Below, in pieces: positions 1 to 9,603 of a stretch of DNA of 64,000 nucleotides. Position 1 is the first letter of the stretch. Every line of letters starts with the position of its first letter. The stretch comes from Arthrobacter sp. NIO-1057 (GTDB lineage Bacteria; Actinomycetota; Actinomycetes; Actinomycetales; Micrococcaceae), in the NCBI RefSeq assembly GCF_900094805.1, contig NZ_FMAT01000001.1:186001-250000 (forward strand), given 5' to 3'. Both the position numbers and the translations under genes were made by a program. Under the pieces are notes generated by a model that saw only the letters and a program-made list of their open reading frames with translations, was not told where the DNA came from and ran no database searches.

Positions 1-1
1 G

Positions 2-2524
2 GGAGACCTCCTCTACATTGCCGGGCATCCGCACTATTGCGGAAACATTGGTGGATTCGCCCAAGAACCTAACTGGCAGTACAACAGAGCCATGGCTTTC
101 AGCAAGGAAACAGCCGGAACGATTGACCGTGAAATTCACGGATATACCAATTTTGAAGGACTGCCTCATCCACAGTTACAGACGTGGTTCCCGGCATTGA
201 GCACCGGCACCTATACCGGACAGAGCCAAGGACCGTGGAGCGTCACCGGTAATGATGACTACATTGTCTATGGTGGCGAATTCCAACGGGTGAACTACAA
301 AAACCAGCAGGGTCTGGTCCGCTTCGCAATCAGGGACCTAGCCCCTAATGACAGAGGACCGCTGCCAAGCGGCGAAGACTTCGTTCCGACCTTGAGCTCC
401 ACCACTGCGGGCCAAGTGCGCATCCGTTGGCAGGCTGCCGCGGATATGGACAACGGGACGCTGACCTACAAGATCATCCGTGACGGGGCGAATAATTCTC
501 CTATCCATACCGTAAAATCCAATTCGACATTCTGGATGCGCCAAGGCCTGTCCTTCATAGACAAGGATGTGGCGCCCGGAAGCACACACAGCTACCGCGT
601 CTTCGCTGTGGATCCGACAGGGCGTGAGGCCCGCAGTACAACCGAAAGCATTACTGTTGCCCAGGACACTGTTGCTTCCACCGCATATGAAAAGATCATC
701 AAGGCTGATAAGCCCAAGGCTTACTGGCCGTTCGGTGCAGCTGACAACACTACTGCAATTGACGCAGCAGCCAGTGAAGATCTACAGCTCACAGGAAATT
801 CAGATGTCGACTCGTCATCAGCTATTACCGGAGGAAATGGCCACAGCCTGTCATTGGGCGGTAGCGGTGCACAGGACACGGTTCGCTGGACGCGTCCGCA
901 AGAGTTCACAACCGAACTATGGTTCAAGGCCTCGTCCGTGCAACGCGGCCGTCTCATCGGCTATGGCAACGGGCAGAATGCAGACTCGACAGACCATGAC
1001 CGCGTGACCTATTTGAATTCTCAAGGACGCTTGTCCTTCGGGGTGACCGAACGTGGCGCTCGCCGAGTGATTACCTCGTCTAGGACCTACACCGATAACA
1101 AATGGCATCACGTGGTCTCAAGCCTGGGTGAAGAAGGTATGCGCCTGTATGTGGATGGGCAGCAAGTAGCATCGCGGGCTAGCACCAAATCCGCGTTGGA
1201 ACTCGATGGCTTCTGGAGACTAGGCAATGACCGGGTCAACGGATGGAGCTCGGCGCCTATTAGCGGTTTCGCCGGACGGATCGACGAAGCCGCCGTCTAT
1301 GACAAGCAGCTGAGTCCGGCCGCAGTCGAGAACCACTACCAAGCCGGCATCGGCCAAGCAGCCAACGCTACTCCATCGGCAGAATTAACTTATGAAGTCC
1401 AAGGCCAGCAGCTCACCGTAGATGCTTCGGGATCCACGGATTCTGACGGCACCATTGCTAGCTATGAGTGGGACTTTGGAGATGGAAATAGTGCCGAAGG
1501 CATGACCGCAGCGCACGACTATGCGGAACCCGGGACCTACCAGGTGAAGCTGACAGTGACCGATGACGCTGGCGGGAAAGACTCGGCCACGAAGCAGGTC
1601 ACCATTCTGCCGCCGCCGGAACCCAACCAGCCTCCGGAAGCAACCTTTGAAATCACTGAAGTCAACGGGCTGAAAGTCACCGTTGATGCCTCGCAGAGTA
1701 CAGATCCCGATAATGATGAGCTCAGCTACCGCTGGTCTTTCGGCAACGGCAGCGATTGGGTGGAAGGCTCAGCCGTGGAATCGTTCAGCTACACCGAGCC
1801 AGATGAGTACACGATTACCTTGGAAGTCAGTGATCCGGACGGATTGGTCGATACGCACACCGAAACGGTGAAGGTCGCACTTCCGCCTGGGCCGTTGGCC
1901 GCTGACACCTTTGACCGCAATGTCACTGGCAATTGGGGCGCTGCAGATACTGGCGGCACGTGGACAAGAACAGGATCCGCGGCGACCGCCAACGTTACCG
2001 GGGGAGTAGGCCAGCTACTTGGCCTGAACCCTAGTTCAGGGCCGGGCATCTACTTGCCTGCGGTCGACAGCACCAGTACAGAAGCCACCGTCCAGGTAAG
2101 GCTCGATAAGCAGCCGACTGGTAACGGCACTTATGTGTCCTTCTCGCCCAGATATCTGGGCAACGCCAACCAGTACTATCTCAAAAGCCAGTTCACTTCA
2201 TCGGGAGGTATTCAGATCCAATTGATACGTGCTGTGGGCGGTGCGGAGAGTGTGCTTGCCACGCAGTATCAGTCGGCCTTCGGGTACCAAGCCGGCGATT
2301 CGGTTCACTTGAAGATGTCCGTGACCGGCACAAACCCGACGCAACTGGCGGCAAAGATCTGGGCGGCTGGGGACAACGAGCCGGGGAACTGGCAACTCAA
2401 CGCCAGCGACTCGACGAGCGCGCTGCAAGTGCAAGGCGGTGTAGGCTTGCGTCTTTATCTCTCAGGCTCTACGACTAATGCACCGGTGACCGCGTCATTC
2501 GACAACTTGTCGGTGATCGGATAG
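2..2524 (+). CDS. Secreted multidomain surface protein with LamG and PKD domains (5' end missing)
   Basis: The frame is open from base 2, so the start lies outside the window; about 840 residues are visible. In order: a propeller-like tail (YIAGHPHYCGNIGGF at the left edge, YIVYGGEFQRVN near base 260), a fibronectin III-like segment (about residues 126-220), a LamG/concanavalin-like domain (about 227-447, with WHHVV and LYVDGQQV), two PKD domains (about 455-536 with YEWDFGDGN; 545-627 with YRWSFGNGS) and a C-terminal beta-sandwich of about 210 residues. Such domains bind glycans or proteins outside the cell; no catalytic motif is visible. There is no C-terminal sortase signal or membrane helix, so it is probably secreted. 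The next gene, a lipoprotein, also ends in a lectin-like region. The domain calls are firm; the role is inferred. Confidence 0.85.
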   Translation, partial: GDLLYIAGHPHYCGNIGGFAQEPNWQYNRAMAFSKETAGTIDREIHGYTNFEGLPHPQLQTWFPALSTGTYTGQSQGPWSVTGNDDYIVYGGEFQRVNYKNQQGLVRFAIRDLAPNDRGPLPSGEDFVPTLSSTTAGQVRIRWQAAADMDNGTLTYKIIRDGANNSPIHTVKSNSTFWMRQGLSFIDKDVAPGSTHSYRVFAVDPTGREARSTTESITVAQDTVASTAYEKIIKADKPKAYWPFGAADNTTAIDAAASEDLQLTGNSDVDSSSAITGGNGHSLSLGGSGAQDTVRWTRPQEFTTELWFKASSVQRGRLIGYGNGQNADSTDHDRVTYLNSQGRLSFGVTERGARRVITSSRTYTDNKWHHVVSSLGEEGMRLYVDGQQVASRASTKSALELDGFWRLGNDRVNGWSSAPISGFAGRIDEAAVYDKQLSPAAVENHYQAGIGQAANATPSAELTYEVQGQQLTVDASGSTDSDGTIASYEWDFGDGNSAEGMTAAHDYAEPGTYQVKLTVTDDAGGKDSATKQVTILPPPEPNQPPEATFEITEVNGLKVTVDASQSTDPDNDELSYRWSFGNGSDWVEGSAVESFSYTEPDEYTITLEVSDPDGLVDTHTETVKVALPPGPLAADTFDRNVTGNWGAADTGGTWTRTGSAATANVTGGVGQLLGLNPSSGPGIYLPAVDSTSTEATVQVRLDKQPTGNGTYVSFSPRYLGNANQYYLKSQFTSSGGIQIQLIRAVGGAESVLATQYQSAFGYQAGDSVHLKMSVTGTNPTQLAAKIWAAGDNEPGNWQLNASDSTSALQVQGGVGLRLYLSGSTTNAPVTASFDNLSVIG

Positions 2525-2592
2525 CAGGAAACAAACAAATTCATGCCCGCCAGAGCTCCGGCCTTGGAGGGCATGGGCTGCCGAGGGGCATC

Positions 2593-4038
2593 ATGGAAAC
2601 AGAGAATGCAGGGCCATGCACAACCAGTCGTCGCACATTTCTGGGCTGGGCTGCTGGCACATTGTTACTGGCCGGGTGCTCAGGGAATCTGGTGACTCAG
2701 CGCGCCTCTCCCAAAGCGATCAGCGCAGCGGAGCTACTTGATCAAGATATCTTCCATATTGCCCATCGCGGGTCGGGGGATAACTGGACCGAACATACCT
2801 TGCATGCCTACGGGCAGGCGCTTGCTCATGGCGCCCAAGCGATCGAGATCTCGGTACACCGCAGCAAGGATGGACATTTCATCTGTCACCATGACGCCAG
2901 CCTTGAGCGTTTGTGTGGAGTCCCGCAGCTGATCAGTGAAACGCCTTGGGATGAACTCCAAGGACTTCGCAATAATGCTCGCCAGTGGCTCGGGCCTAGT
3001 ACTTCCTTGGAGCCCTTGACGCTTCTGGAAACCGTTCTGGATCAGCTGGCAGATCAAGTGGTTCTCTTTATCGAAGACAAAAGTGGACAGCATGCCTCCG
3101 AGTTGATCGAGATGGTTGTGTCGTCCAGTGTTCCCGTTGAATCGACGGTGTGGAAGCAACCGGCAACCGGCACCGGAACCGATCTGGCAAAGGCTGCGGG
3201 AATGAAGACCTGGGGCTACTTCGCCCCGGAAAATTTTAAGGATATTGAAGAGCTTGCTGGGAGATTTGATGCCATTGGAATCCACGATTCTGCTGATCCG
3301 GACATCATCAATCGGGCGGTTGCTACCGGGCTACCGGTGATCTGTTGGGAAGTACACCGCAGAAGCCAAAGAGACTGGCTGGTAAGCCAAGGTGTCCGTG
3401 GAATGATGTGCTCGAACTTTCCCTACGTAACTTCTTCACCGCTACCGGTGACAACGGCTTTAGACGACTTCTCCAGTGGCCTGCGTACCGCCGGTGATCT
3501 GCCGGATGTGATTAAGTGGACTGCACAGCCTCTGATCACTGCCTCAGAAGGCATTCTCAGCCTTGGTGACTCCCGCAAGGCTTCTTATACCTTGGGCTCA
3601 ATGGCCTTAACTGGAGGCGGTAATTGGCGTTTGAAGGCCCAGATGCGCTGGCCCCAGCAGAGCAGCGGGAACCAGATTGCCGGACTGGCCTTTGGGGTGC
3701 CGACGGATGAGCCCTACCGGGCCTTCGAGGAATCACAGATCAAAGGATTCCACCTTCAGCTTGAAAGCCACGGTGAAGTCTCGCTGTGGCGAGCTGATGG
3801 GAAAACTCCGCACAACCTGGGTAAGGCAGTGTGGAACACCTCGGTTGAGGGCGCATGGACTGAAATAGAATTGGCCATGACGGATGGACAGATTCTGGTC
3901 CAATGCGGTGACGATACTTTGGCCGTGGAGCTGGGCGAATCCGTTGCACCAGGCTATCTGAACCTGCTGAACTTGATCCCGGCCGGGCATGGCGTGGATT
4001 TCCGACAAGTGTCGCTCGAAGTGGATGCTTCGGCATAA
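2593..4038 (+). CDS. Tat-type lipoprotein of the glycerophosphodiester phosphodiesterase family
   Basis: 481 residues. The N-terminus has twin arginines (SRRTFLGW, residues 12-19) and a lipobox ending LLAGC (Cys29), so it should be exported and lipid-anchored. Residues about 50-280 match the GDPD TIM barrel: IAHRG, DG..ICHHD and WEVHRRS are recognisable. GDPDs hydrolyse glycerophosphodiesters, including wall teichoic acid or phospholipid head groups. The usual metal-binding E-x-D motif reads E-I-S here (AIEISVHRSKDG), so the Asp is replaced by Ser and activity may be altered. Residues about 290-480 form a second beta-rich, lectin-like domain. The ATG is preceded by GAGGGGC at a good distance. 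It lies 68 bases after the surface protein and may be co-transcribed with it. Confidence 0.8.
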   Translation: METENAGPCTTSRRTFLGWAAGTLLLAGCSGNLVTQRASPKAISAAELLDQDIFHIAHRGSGDNWTEHTLHAYGQALAHGAQAIEISVHRSKDGHFICHHDASLERLCGVPQLISETPWDELQGLRNNARQWLGPSTSLEPLTLLETVLDQLADQVVLFIEDKSGQHASELIEMVVSSSVPVESTVWKQPATGTGTDLAKAAGMKTWGYFAPENFKDIEELAGRFDAIGIHDSADPDIINRAVATGLPVICWEVHRRSQRDWLVSQGVRGMMCSNFPYVTSSPLPVTTALDDFSSGLRTAGDLPDVIKWTAQPLITASEGILSLGDSRKASYTLGSMALTGGGNWRLKAQMRWPQQSSGNQIAGLAFGVPTDEPYRAFEESQIKGFHLQLESHGEVSLWRADGKTPHNLGKAVWNTSVEGAWTEIELAMTDGQILVQCGDDTLAVELGESVAPGYLNLLNLIPAGHGVDFRQVSLEVDASA

Positions 4039-4062
4039 CTGAGCATCGTAGGAAGCGGAAGA

Positions 4063-5220
4063 CTAACCGGAGGTAAGAAGAGAGCTTAAAGCAGCATTAA
4101 TACGTTGCCCAAAGAGTTCAGGGTCGTGCAATTCCCGCGCTTTGACCGCCGACTGCTGCGCCGAAACCCGGTACTGTTCCCAGTCGTTGAGGATCGTCGC
4201 GATGGCCCCCGACAATTGTTGAGGATTCTCGGGTTCAACCAGTATTGCGCTGGAATACTGTTCTATGGCTTCCTTCAACCCACCGATGGACGAGGCAATG
4301 ACCGGACGCTCAGCGAGTACGGCTTCCACCGCGGTGTTCCCGAAGGACTCTTCGAGCTGGGAGGGGACAATAGCGATGTCTGCGGAATCATAATGAGGCC
4401 ACACATCGGAGTGGAATCCTAAGAATTTCACTAGATCAGGTCGTGGCAGGGTCCTAACACGATCTTTGAGCGTGTTTTCGAAGGCTTCGTAGCCTTCGAA
4501 TATGGCACCTACCAAGTTCAACGACACATTCACGCCTTGAAGCTGAAGTATCTTGACGGCATCGAGAAGAACCAGCACACCTTTTCGTTCAGAGAGGCGC
4601 CCAACGTAGAGCAGTCGAAGGGGCCCGCTAATTTTCAGCCGAGCAGGCGTGGGGTTTGTCGGCCCTGCGATGCCGTTGTAAATGACTTGACTGTTCTTTT
4701 TGGCCCAGGGAACGTGCTGCAGGTACACGGCATTGGTGAATCGGCTATTGGTGATGATCCTGTGAGCAAACGTTCCAGGTAGCGACAAGCCCAAACGCAT
4801 CGGCTTGGGGGAATTCGATTCGGACTCGTGCACGTGCAGGGCAACCTTGTGCCCGGACAGCCGGGCGTAGGCGAGCCAAAAGGGGATCGTGGTGGTGTTT
4901 ACCAAGACAGTGGTAGGTCTGATGCGCTTGAGCAATGCATGCATTTGGCGCATGCCGTGGAAAGTGTCTTTGGCAAAGACCAAAGCGCCCTGTGGGGTGA
5001 AGAATGATTTGCGCAGCACAGGCGTAGTGCAGACTACAACTTTCGCGCCTTGTTCACGCAGAGCCGAGGCGAGCAGGCCTTCACAAGGAAGTGCCGCGAT
5101 GACCTCCCAATGCCCGCGCAATAATCCTTTGACATCCTCCAGCAGCATTCTGTCGGATCCATACATTTCGGAACCTGGATGCGCCACGACAATCGTACGG
5201 TTCGAAGTTTTTACCCCCAT
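4063..5220 (-). CDS. Glycosyltransferase family 4 (GT-B fold)
   Basis: 385 residues, normal for GT4. The acceptor half starts TIVVAHPGSEMYGSDRML, and the donor half starts near residue 200 with LRLLYVGRLSERKGV, followed by PSQLEESFGNTAVEAVLAERPVIAS, which holds the nucleotide-sugar E-x7-E-type motif. It transfers an unknown sugar onto a polysaccharide or lipid acceptor in the cytoplasm. It is convergent with the GDPD gene, with only 24 bases between them, and divergent from serA. It may be the left edge of the glycopolymer locus, split from the rest by serA. The specificity cannot be read from sequence. Confidence 0.85.
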   Translation of the reverse strand: MGVKTSNRTIVVAHPGSEMYGSDRMLLEDVKGLLRGHWEVIAALPCEGLLASALREQGAKVVVCTTPVLRKSFFTPQGALVFAKDTFHGMRQMHALLKRIRPTTVLVNTTTIPFWLAYARLSGHKVALHVHESESNSPKPMRLGLSLPGTFAHRIITNSRFTNAVYLQHVPWAKKNSQVIYNGIAGPTNPTPARLKISGPLRLLYVGRLSERKGVLVLLDAVKILQLQGVNVSLNLVGAIFEGYEAFENTLKDRVRTLPRPDLVKFLGFHSDVWPHYDSADIAIVPSQLEESFGNTAVEAVLAERPVIASSIGGLKEAIEQYSSAILVEPENPQQLSGAIATILNDWEQYRVSAQQSAVKARELHDPELFGQRINAALSSLLTSG

Positions 5221-5583
5221 GCAATGATCTTCCCATCCAACGCCGATATCCGATAGGAGAGGTCTGCATCAATTCCGATTTCCAAGTAAAAGTAGGGGGA
5301 GTGCAAGAACGTCCGTCAATGATGCAACGAAAATAGCGCGGTTCAGGAAACATGACGGAGTGGGAGGTAAAGATCTGCATGGGAACGTAATGTTTCGCGA
5401 CGGCATTCCTTACATCGTATCCAATAAGTGAAAGTTTTCACAAAGTAGGGATTTCTCTGCGTAACATGCGTGATTTCGCACCAAAACGCGGGATACATAG
5501 GGTTACGCTTGATTCAACGGCAGACGTTAAAAGCTGCCTACTTGCAAGCATCAGCCCAATGAAATCGCAAAGGTGCCACACCC
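5221..5583. promoter_or_regulatory. Divergent intergenic region between the GT4 gene and serA
   Basis: 363 bases without a gene. It must carry promoters for both flanking genes. A palindrome, GTGAAAGTTTTCAC at 5428-5441, could be an operator. No confident -35/-10 pair for serA was found; ATACATAGGGT near 5493 is a weak -10 candidate. AAAGGTG just before the serA GTG is its likely ribosome binding site. No TCTCA-N5-TGAGA operator of the leuB/leuC type is present. Confidence 0.4.
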
Positions 5584-7179
5584 GTGTCTGACATTAAGCC
5601 CATCGTACTTTTGGCCGAGCAACTTTCCCCAGCAACGGTTGCTGCTCTCGGTCCCGACTTTGAAATTCGTCAGACTGACGGCGCTGACCGCTCTCAGCTT
5701 CTCGAAGCCATCGCCGATGTTGATGCAATCCTGGTTCGCTCTGCCACTCAGGTAGATGCAGAAGCCATTGCAGCAGCAAAGAATCTGAAGGTTATCGCCC
5801 GCGCCGGCGTGGGCCTGGACAACGTTGACATCAAGGCAGCCACCCAGGCTGGCGTGATGGTAGTCAACGCTCCAACCTCAAACATCATCTCTGCCGCTGA
5901 ACTGACTGTCGGTCACATCATTTCGCTGGCCCGCCGAATCCCAGCAGCTAACGCTTCGCTGAAGAACGGTGAATGGAAGCGTAGCTCCTTCACCGGCGTT
6001 GAACTCTTTGAAAAGAAGGCCGGCATCATCGGTCTTGGCCGCATCGGTGCACTAGTAGCAGCTCGCCTGCAGGGCTTCGGCATGGAAATTGTTGCCTATG
6101 ACCCATACGTCACGCCAGCTCGTGCGGCTCAGCTGGGTGTCACCCTGTTGAGCTTGGATGAGCTGTTGGCCGAAGCCGACTTCATTACCATCCACATGCC
6201 AAAGACTCCAGAAACTCTGGGCATGCTGGGCAAGGATGCTTTCTCCAAGATGAAGGACACCGCCTACGTTGTAAACGTAGCCCGTGGTGGCCTAGTTGAC
6301 GAAGCAGCACTGTATGAAGCATTGAAGAACAAGGAAATCGCTGGCGCAGGTATTGACGTATTCGTCAAGGAACCAAGCACTGATCTTCCATTCTTCGAAT
6401 TCGACAACGTCACCGTGACCCCTCACCTGGGTGCATCAACTGATGAAGCCCAGGAAAAGGCTGGCGTATCTGTCGCAAAGTCGGTTCGTTTGGCGTTGTC
6501 CGGTGAACTGGTTCCAGATGCAGTCAACGTTGCCGGTGGCGTCATCGATGAGAACGTTCGCCCAGGTATCCCACTGATTGAAAAGCTGGGTCGAATCTTC
6601 AACGCATTGGCTGTTGGATCATTGACCAGCATTGACGTTGAAGTTGCCGGTGAAATTGCAGAGCTAGATGTCAAGGCTCTGGAACTTTCCGCACTTAAGG
6701 GTGTCTTCATGGACGTTGTCTCGGAGCAGGTCTCCTACGTCAACGCTCCGGTACTGGCAGAGCAGCGTGGCGTTGCAACCCGCTTGATCACCACCACCGA
6801 TTCACCTGAGTACCGCAACCAGCTGACCATCAAGGGTTCCAGCAACGAGGGTGCTCAGCTTGCAGTAGCCGGTACCTTGACCGGTCCAAAGCAGATTGAA
6901 AAGCTTGTTGGCATCAACGGTCACGAAATTGAAATCCCAATCTCGGACCATATGATCGTTGTTCGCTACGCAGACCGTCCAGGCGTTGTTGGTTCGCTGG
7001 GTAATGTGCTGGGGGAGCAAGGCGTGAACATCGCCGGTATGCAGGTTTCCCGTGACGAGAAGAAGTCTGAGGCTCTGGCAGTCATCAACATCGATTCGGC
7101 ACTTCCACACGGCGTGCTGGACGTTGTGGGTGCGGCTATTGGTGCTAGCGTGGCTCGAGAGATTAACCTGGAAGACTAA
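5584..7179 (+). CDS. serA: D-3-phosphoglycerate dehydrogenase
   Basis: 531 residues, the long actinobacterial SerA form. It oxidises 3-phosphoglycerate to 3-phosphohydroxypyruvate with NAD, the first step of serine synthesis, in the cytosol. The NAD-binding loop GIIGLGRIGALVAARL, the VNVARGGLVDEAAL segment with the substrate Arg, the downstream Glu (DVFVKEPS) and catalytic His (VTPHLGAST) are all present. A substrate-binding regulatory domain (about residues 315-450) precedes a C-terminal ACT domain (RYADRPGVVGSLGNVLGEQG), which senses serine in this family. The GTG start has AAAGGTG upstream. It is transcribed alone and ends in tandem hairpins. It sits between glycan genes but is itself core metabolism. 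Confidence 0.97.
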   Translation: MSDIKPIVLLAEQLSPATVAALGPDFEIRQTDGADRSQLLEAIADVDAILVRSATQVDAEAIAAAKNLKVIARAGVGLDNVDIKAATQAGVMVVNAPTSNIISAAELTVGHIISLARRIPAANASLKNGEWKRSSFTGVELFEKKAGIIGLGRIGALVAARLQGFGMEIVAYDPYVTPARAAQLGVTLLSLDELLAEADFITIHMPKTPETLGMLGKDAFSKMKDTAYVVNVARGGLVDEAALYEALKNKEIAGAGIDVFVKEPSTDLPFFEFDNVTVTPHLGASTDEAQEKAGVSVAKSVRLALSGELVPDAVNVAGGVIDENVRPGIPLIEKLGRIFNALAVGSLTSIDVEVAGEIAELDVKALELSALKGVFMDVVSEQVSYVNAPVLAEQRGVATRLITTTDSPEYRNQLTIKGSSNEGAQLAVAGTLTGPKQIEKLVGINGHEIEIPISDHMIVVRYADRPGVVGSLGNVLGEQGVNIAGMQVSRDEKKSEALAVINIDSALPHGVLDVVGAAIGASVAREINLED

Positions 7180-7220
7180 CAGGCATAGTAGGAAAGCTCA
7201 CTTTCGTTTGTATGGCAGAA

Positions 7221-7283
7221 GGGCAAGATCTATTTAAGATTCTTGCCCTCAAGCCCTTGTGCATTCGCCAAGTGGGCTTTTCT
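7221..7283 (+). terminator. Tandem intrinsic terminator after serA
   Basis: Two hairpins follow serA. The first is GGGCAAGA (7221-7228) with TCTTGCCC (7241-7248). The second is AAGCCC (7251-7256) with GGGCTT (7274-7279), running into TTTT. The longest open frame of the next gene would begin inside this structure, which argues for a later start there. Confidence 0.75.
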
Positions 7284-7308
7284 GTGTCCAAAGAAAACGA
7301 GTATTGGG

Positions 7309-8448
7309 TTGAAAAATAATCATTTTGATAACATTGCGGTGATGGGATGCCTCCCTCGGATGCCAGAGAATTTCCCACTGGAACATTCTGAAAACTCCGG
7401 AAACATGGTGCATGCGAGTGCACCATTGCTGATGTTTCCTAACAGCGTACATTCATCCGATCCGCACATCCGTTTGGCTGGCGAAAGAAGTTTTCGTCCA
7501 TTCGTTAATAACACTTCAAGTCATTTGATCGTGACGATGGCGAATACGTTGGTCATCGGCGGCACGGATGGCAATAAATATGCTCGCTTTCAACGCGCAC
7601 TTGAACAATATGAAAAACCTATTGTTGTTTTCGGGCTCGGTGTTCAATCAAAAGACTATGATCTAGAAAATGCCAGTTTGCCTGACGAAGCAATTGAGCT
7701 TCTCAGGTTCCTTAGCTCAAGGGCTAAATTACTAGGGGTACGCGGTGAGTACACCAAAAAAGTCGTTGAGAAACTAACGGGTGTTTCAAATGTGTTTGTT
7801 ACAGGATGCCCATCGTTGTATTCACGTCCTGAAATGCTTAAATCATTAGAACTAAACACTAATCTGCGTTCCCGCGAAGGGCGACCTTCAGTGAACGTAA
7901 CCAATCTCAACAAAGAAAGCGAACGCAGATTGCTTTCTCAAGGCATTTCAGAGAAACAATTCCAAGTAGAACCCGTTTCCGCTCCATTTTATAAAGCGCA
8001 TTCGGACATCTTACGAGGTGCGAGTAGACCAGAGATACCAAACCATCTACTTAGAATTTCACGCGATAGTGATGGAAAGATAAGCCACGAGGATTTGATA
8101 GAGCATCTTCGAAGCTACTTCCGGTTATTTAGGGATACGGAAACTTGGAAAATTTTTAATTCAGAGCATGTTTCCTATACTTATGGAACACGGTTCCATG
8201 TCAACATGCAGTCAATTTTGAGTGGTGTTCCTGCACTCTGGTTAACGCATGACTCTAGAACAAGAGAGCTTGTGGAATTCGCTGATTTACCTAATTTAGA
8301 TCTAGACCTCGCCTCAAAAATGAGCAGCGATGAAATATCTAATTTCATTGACTATGCGCCGTTCTTCAAGAAACTTCCAGATTTATTCGATAGGTTCAAT
8401 TTCTACCTCACTGAAAATTCACTCCCGCCGGTGAAGCATTCTTTTTAA
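7309..8448 (+). CDS. Polysaccharide pyruvyl transferase family protein (copy 1)
   Basis: About 379 residues. The family usually transfers pyruvate from phosphoenolpyruvate to make a ketal on a sugar of a wall or capsule polymer. It is a clear paralogue of the gene at 20535: shared motifs include ENSGNM, VFGLGVQSK, GCPS and TRFHVNM.SILSG.PALW.THDSRT. The start is uncertain: the frame stays open upstream into the serA terminator. TTG 7309 gives a protein that aligns with the paralogue plus a few residues; GTG 7339 and ATG 7342 are alternatives without a clear ribosome binding site. It is visibly more A+T-rich than serA, which suggests lateral origin. It is monocistronic and convergent with the next gene. 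Confidence 0.75.
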   Translation: MKNNHFDNIAVMGCLPRMPENFPLEHSENSGNMVHASAPLLMFPNSVHSSDPHIRLAGERSFRPFVNNTSSHLIVTMANTLVIGGTDGNKYARFQRALEQYEKPIVVFGLGVQSKDYDLENASLPDEAIELLRFLSSRAKLLGVRGEYTKKVVEKLTGVSNVFVTGCPSLYSRPEMLKSLELNTNLRSREGRPSVNVTNLNKESERRLLSQGISEKQFQVEPVSAPFYKAHSDILRGASRPEIPNHLLRISRDSDGKISHEDLIEHLRSYFRLFRDTETWKIFNSEHVSYTYGTRFHVNMQSILSGVPALWLTHDSRTRELVEFADLPNLDLDLASKMSSDEISNFIDYAPFFKKLPDLFDRFNFYLTENSLPPVKHSF

Positions 8449-8726
8449 CCAAATAGTGTGATCTGGTTTAATTGGCCGTTGCGGTGCATGGATTATGCAT
8501 GGATTGCAGCGGCTGATTGAGCCATCCTAATAGCATCAAGTTGTTGTTTGGCGGTACTGCCACTAAGAATCGAAACTAGGGCCGTATTTTTGCATCACTG
8601 CCGCAGCCAATGGTCGTATTTTAGGCAGTGTTCAGCGTCTAGCTTTTGATTACCAGCTTTTGGGCAAGCAACTACTAATCCGAAAATAGAGATAGTAATC
8701 TCTGCTGCCGATAAGAGGAGAGACTC
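8449..8726. other. Intergenic region between convergent genes with a candidate hairpin
   Basis: 278 bases, no gene. An imperfect inverted repeat lies near its start: GCCGTTGC (about 8473) pairs with GCAGCGGC (about 8507), enclosing two copies of GCATGGATT. It may act as a two-way terminator, although no T-run follows. The rest shows nothing recognisable. Confidence 0.35.
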
Positions 8727-9542
8727 TTATTCTAGAGCTTTTCTGACTTCTTTCCAGGGCAAGTATTTCGTGTTTGGGTAATTTTCTGAAATCGAACTAT
8801 CCCATACGTCGTAGGATTTTCCGTAGTTTCCAGACATCAGGAATGTTGTCTTGTTGAGCAGAGAAGCGGCTATCGCAACATGAAGTCGATCGGTATAAAC
8901 GCGGTTGAAACGATTGACTATTTCAAAGAATGGTTCCACGCTACTATAAGAATTACCAAGGAGGCTCAGGTCGACTTGTTGCGGGTGGCTAATAGACTCG
9001 TCTGCTTTTTCTTTATCGCCTCGAAAAGCGATTAATCTCCACAGGGTTGGTTCTTGGCGGGGTACTTCTAGATCAATAAAAAACGCCATGTCATGGCAAA
9101 ACATCGTATGGGGGGAGCTGGGATCCTGCCCAAGCCTGCCACGACTGAAATAAATGATGTTATCTGCACGATCAATCAGGGGTAGCTCAAATGTCGTCGG
9201 CAAGACTATGACATGTTTGAATAGCTTCGACATTTCTTCTACAAATGACCTAGTAGTTGGCCAATTTTCGCACCACCCACCGCCGCCGCCAACGATCAGA
9301 ACTTTTTCTTTGAGCCTGATACCGTCGCGCACTTCATCCAAAATTTGCTGACGGGTTGCTTCGGAGCGTTTGACGCCGTAAAAATCTAGAAACTGTTTTG
9401 TTCCCAGATTAATGAGAGCATCGCCCCAATTGCCGGGCGAGGGGCAGTACAAGATCTCGTTGCTTTGAGCGAAATCGAGGATCAATTTTGCAAGATCAGA
9501 AAACTCCGCAGAGCTTCGAAGGTTATCAGTCCGTTTATACAA
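8727..9542 (-). CDS. Polysaccharide pyruvyl transferase-like protein (ExoV/EpsI-like)
   Basis: 271 residues, shorter than the two copies at 7309 and 20535 and not closely similar to them. PSPGNWGDALINLGTKQFL near the N-terminus, VLIVGGGGGWCENW and VYTDRLHVAIAASLLNK near the C-terminus are typical of the pyruvyl transferase family fold. The likely role is a ketal-pyruvate or related modification of the glycopolymer. It is downstream of the four-gene minus-strand operon that ends with ugd, separated by 158 bases containing a strong inverted repeat, so it is probably transcribed on its own. Its base composition is A+T-rich like other accessory genes here. Confidence 0.7.
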   Translation of the reverse strand: MYKRTDNLRSSAEFSDLAKLILDFAQSNEILYCPSPGNWGDALINLGTKQFLDFYGVKRSEATRQQILDEVRDGIRLKEKVLIVGGGGGWCENWPTTRSFVEEMSKLFKHVIVLPTTFELPLIDRADNIIYFSRGRLGQDPSSPHTMFCHDMAFFIDLEVPRQEPTLWRLIAFRGDKEKADESISHPQQVDLSLLGNSYSSVEPFFEIVNRFNRVYTDRLHVAIAASLLNKTTFLMSGNYGKSYDVWDSSISENYPNTKYLPWKEVRKALE

Positions 9543-9603
9543 AATAATGTTCCTTTTTATTTCTGCTCATGCTTAAGGATTTTTGAAAATCAGTTTAAAG
9601 CTG

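Noticed and set aside
2543-2575. Terminator between the surface protein and the GDPD gene
   Set aside because: CATGCCC and GGGCATG can pair over 7 bases, but the loop is long and no T-run follows, so read-through is as likely.
7243-7308. Longer N-terminus for the first pyruvyl transferase gene
   Set aside because: These bases form the tandem terminator of serA and encode residues absent from the paralogue at 20535.
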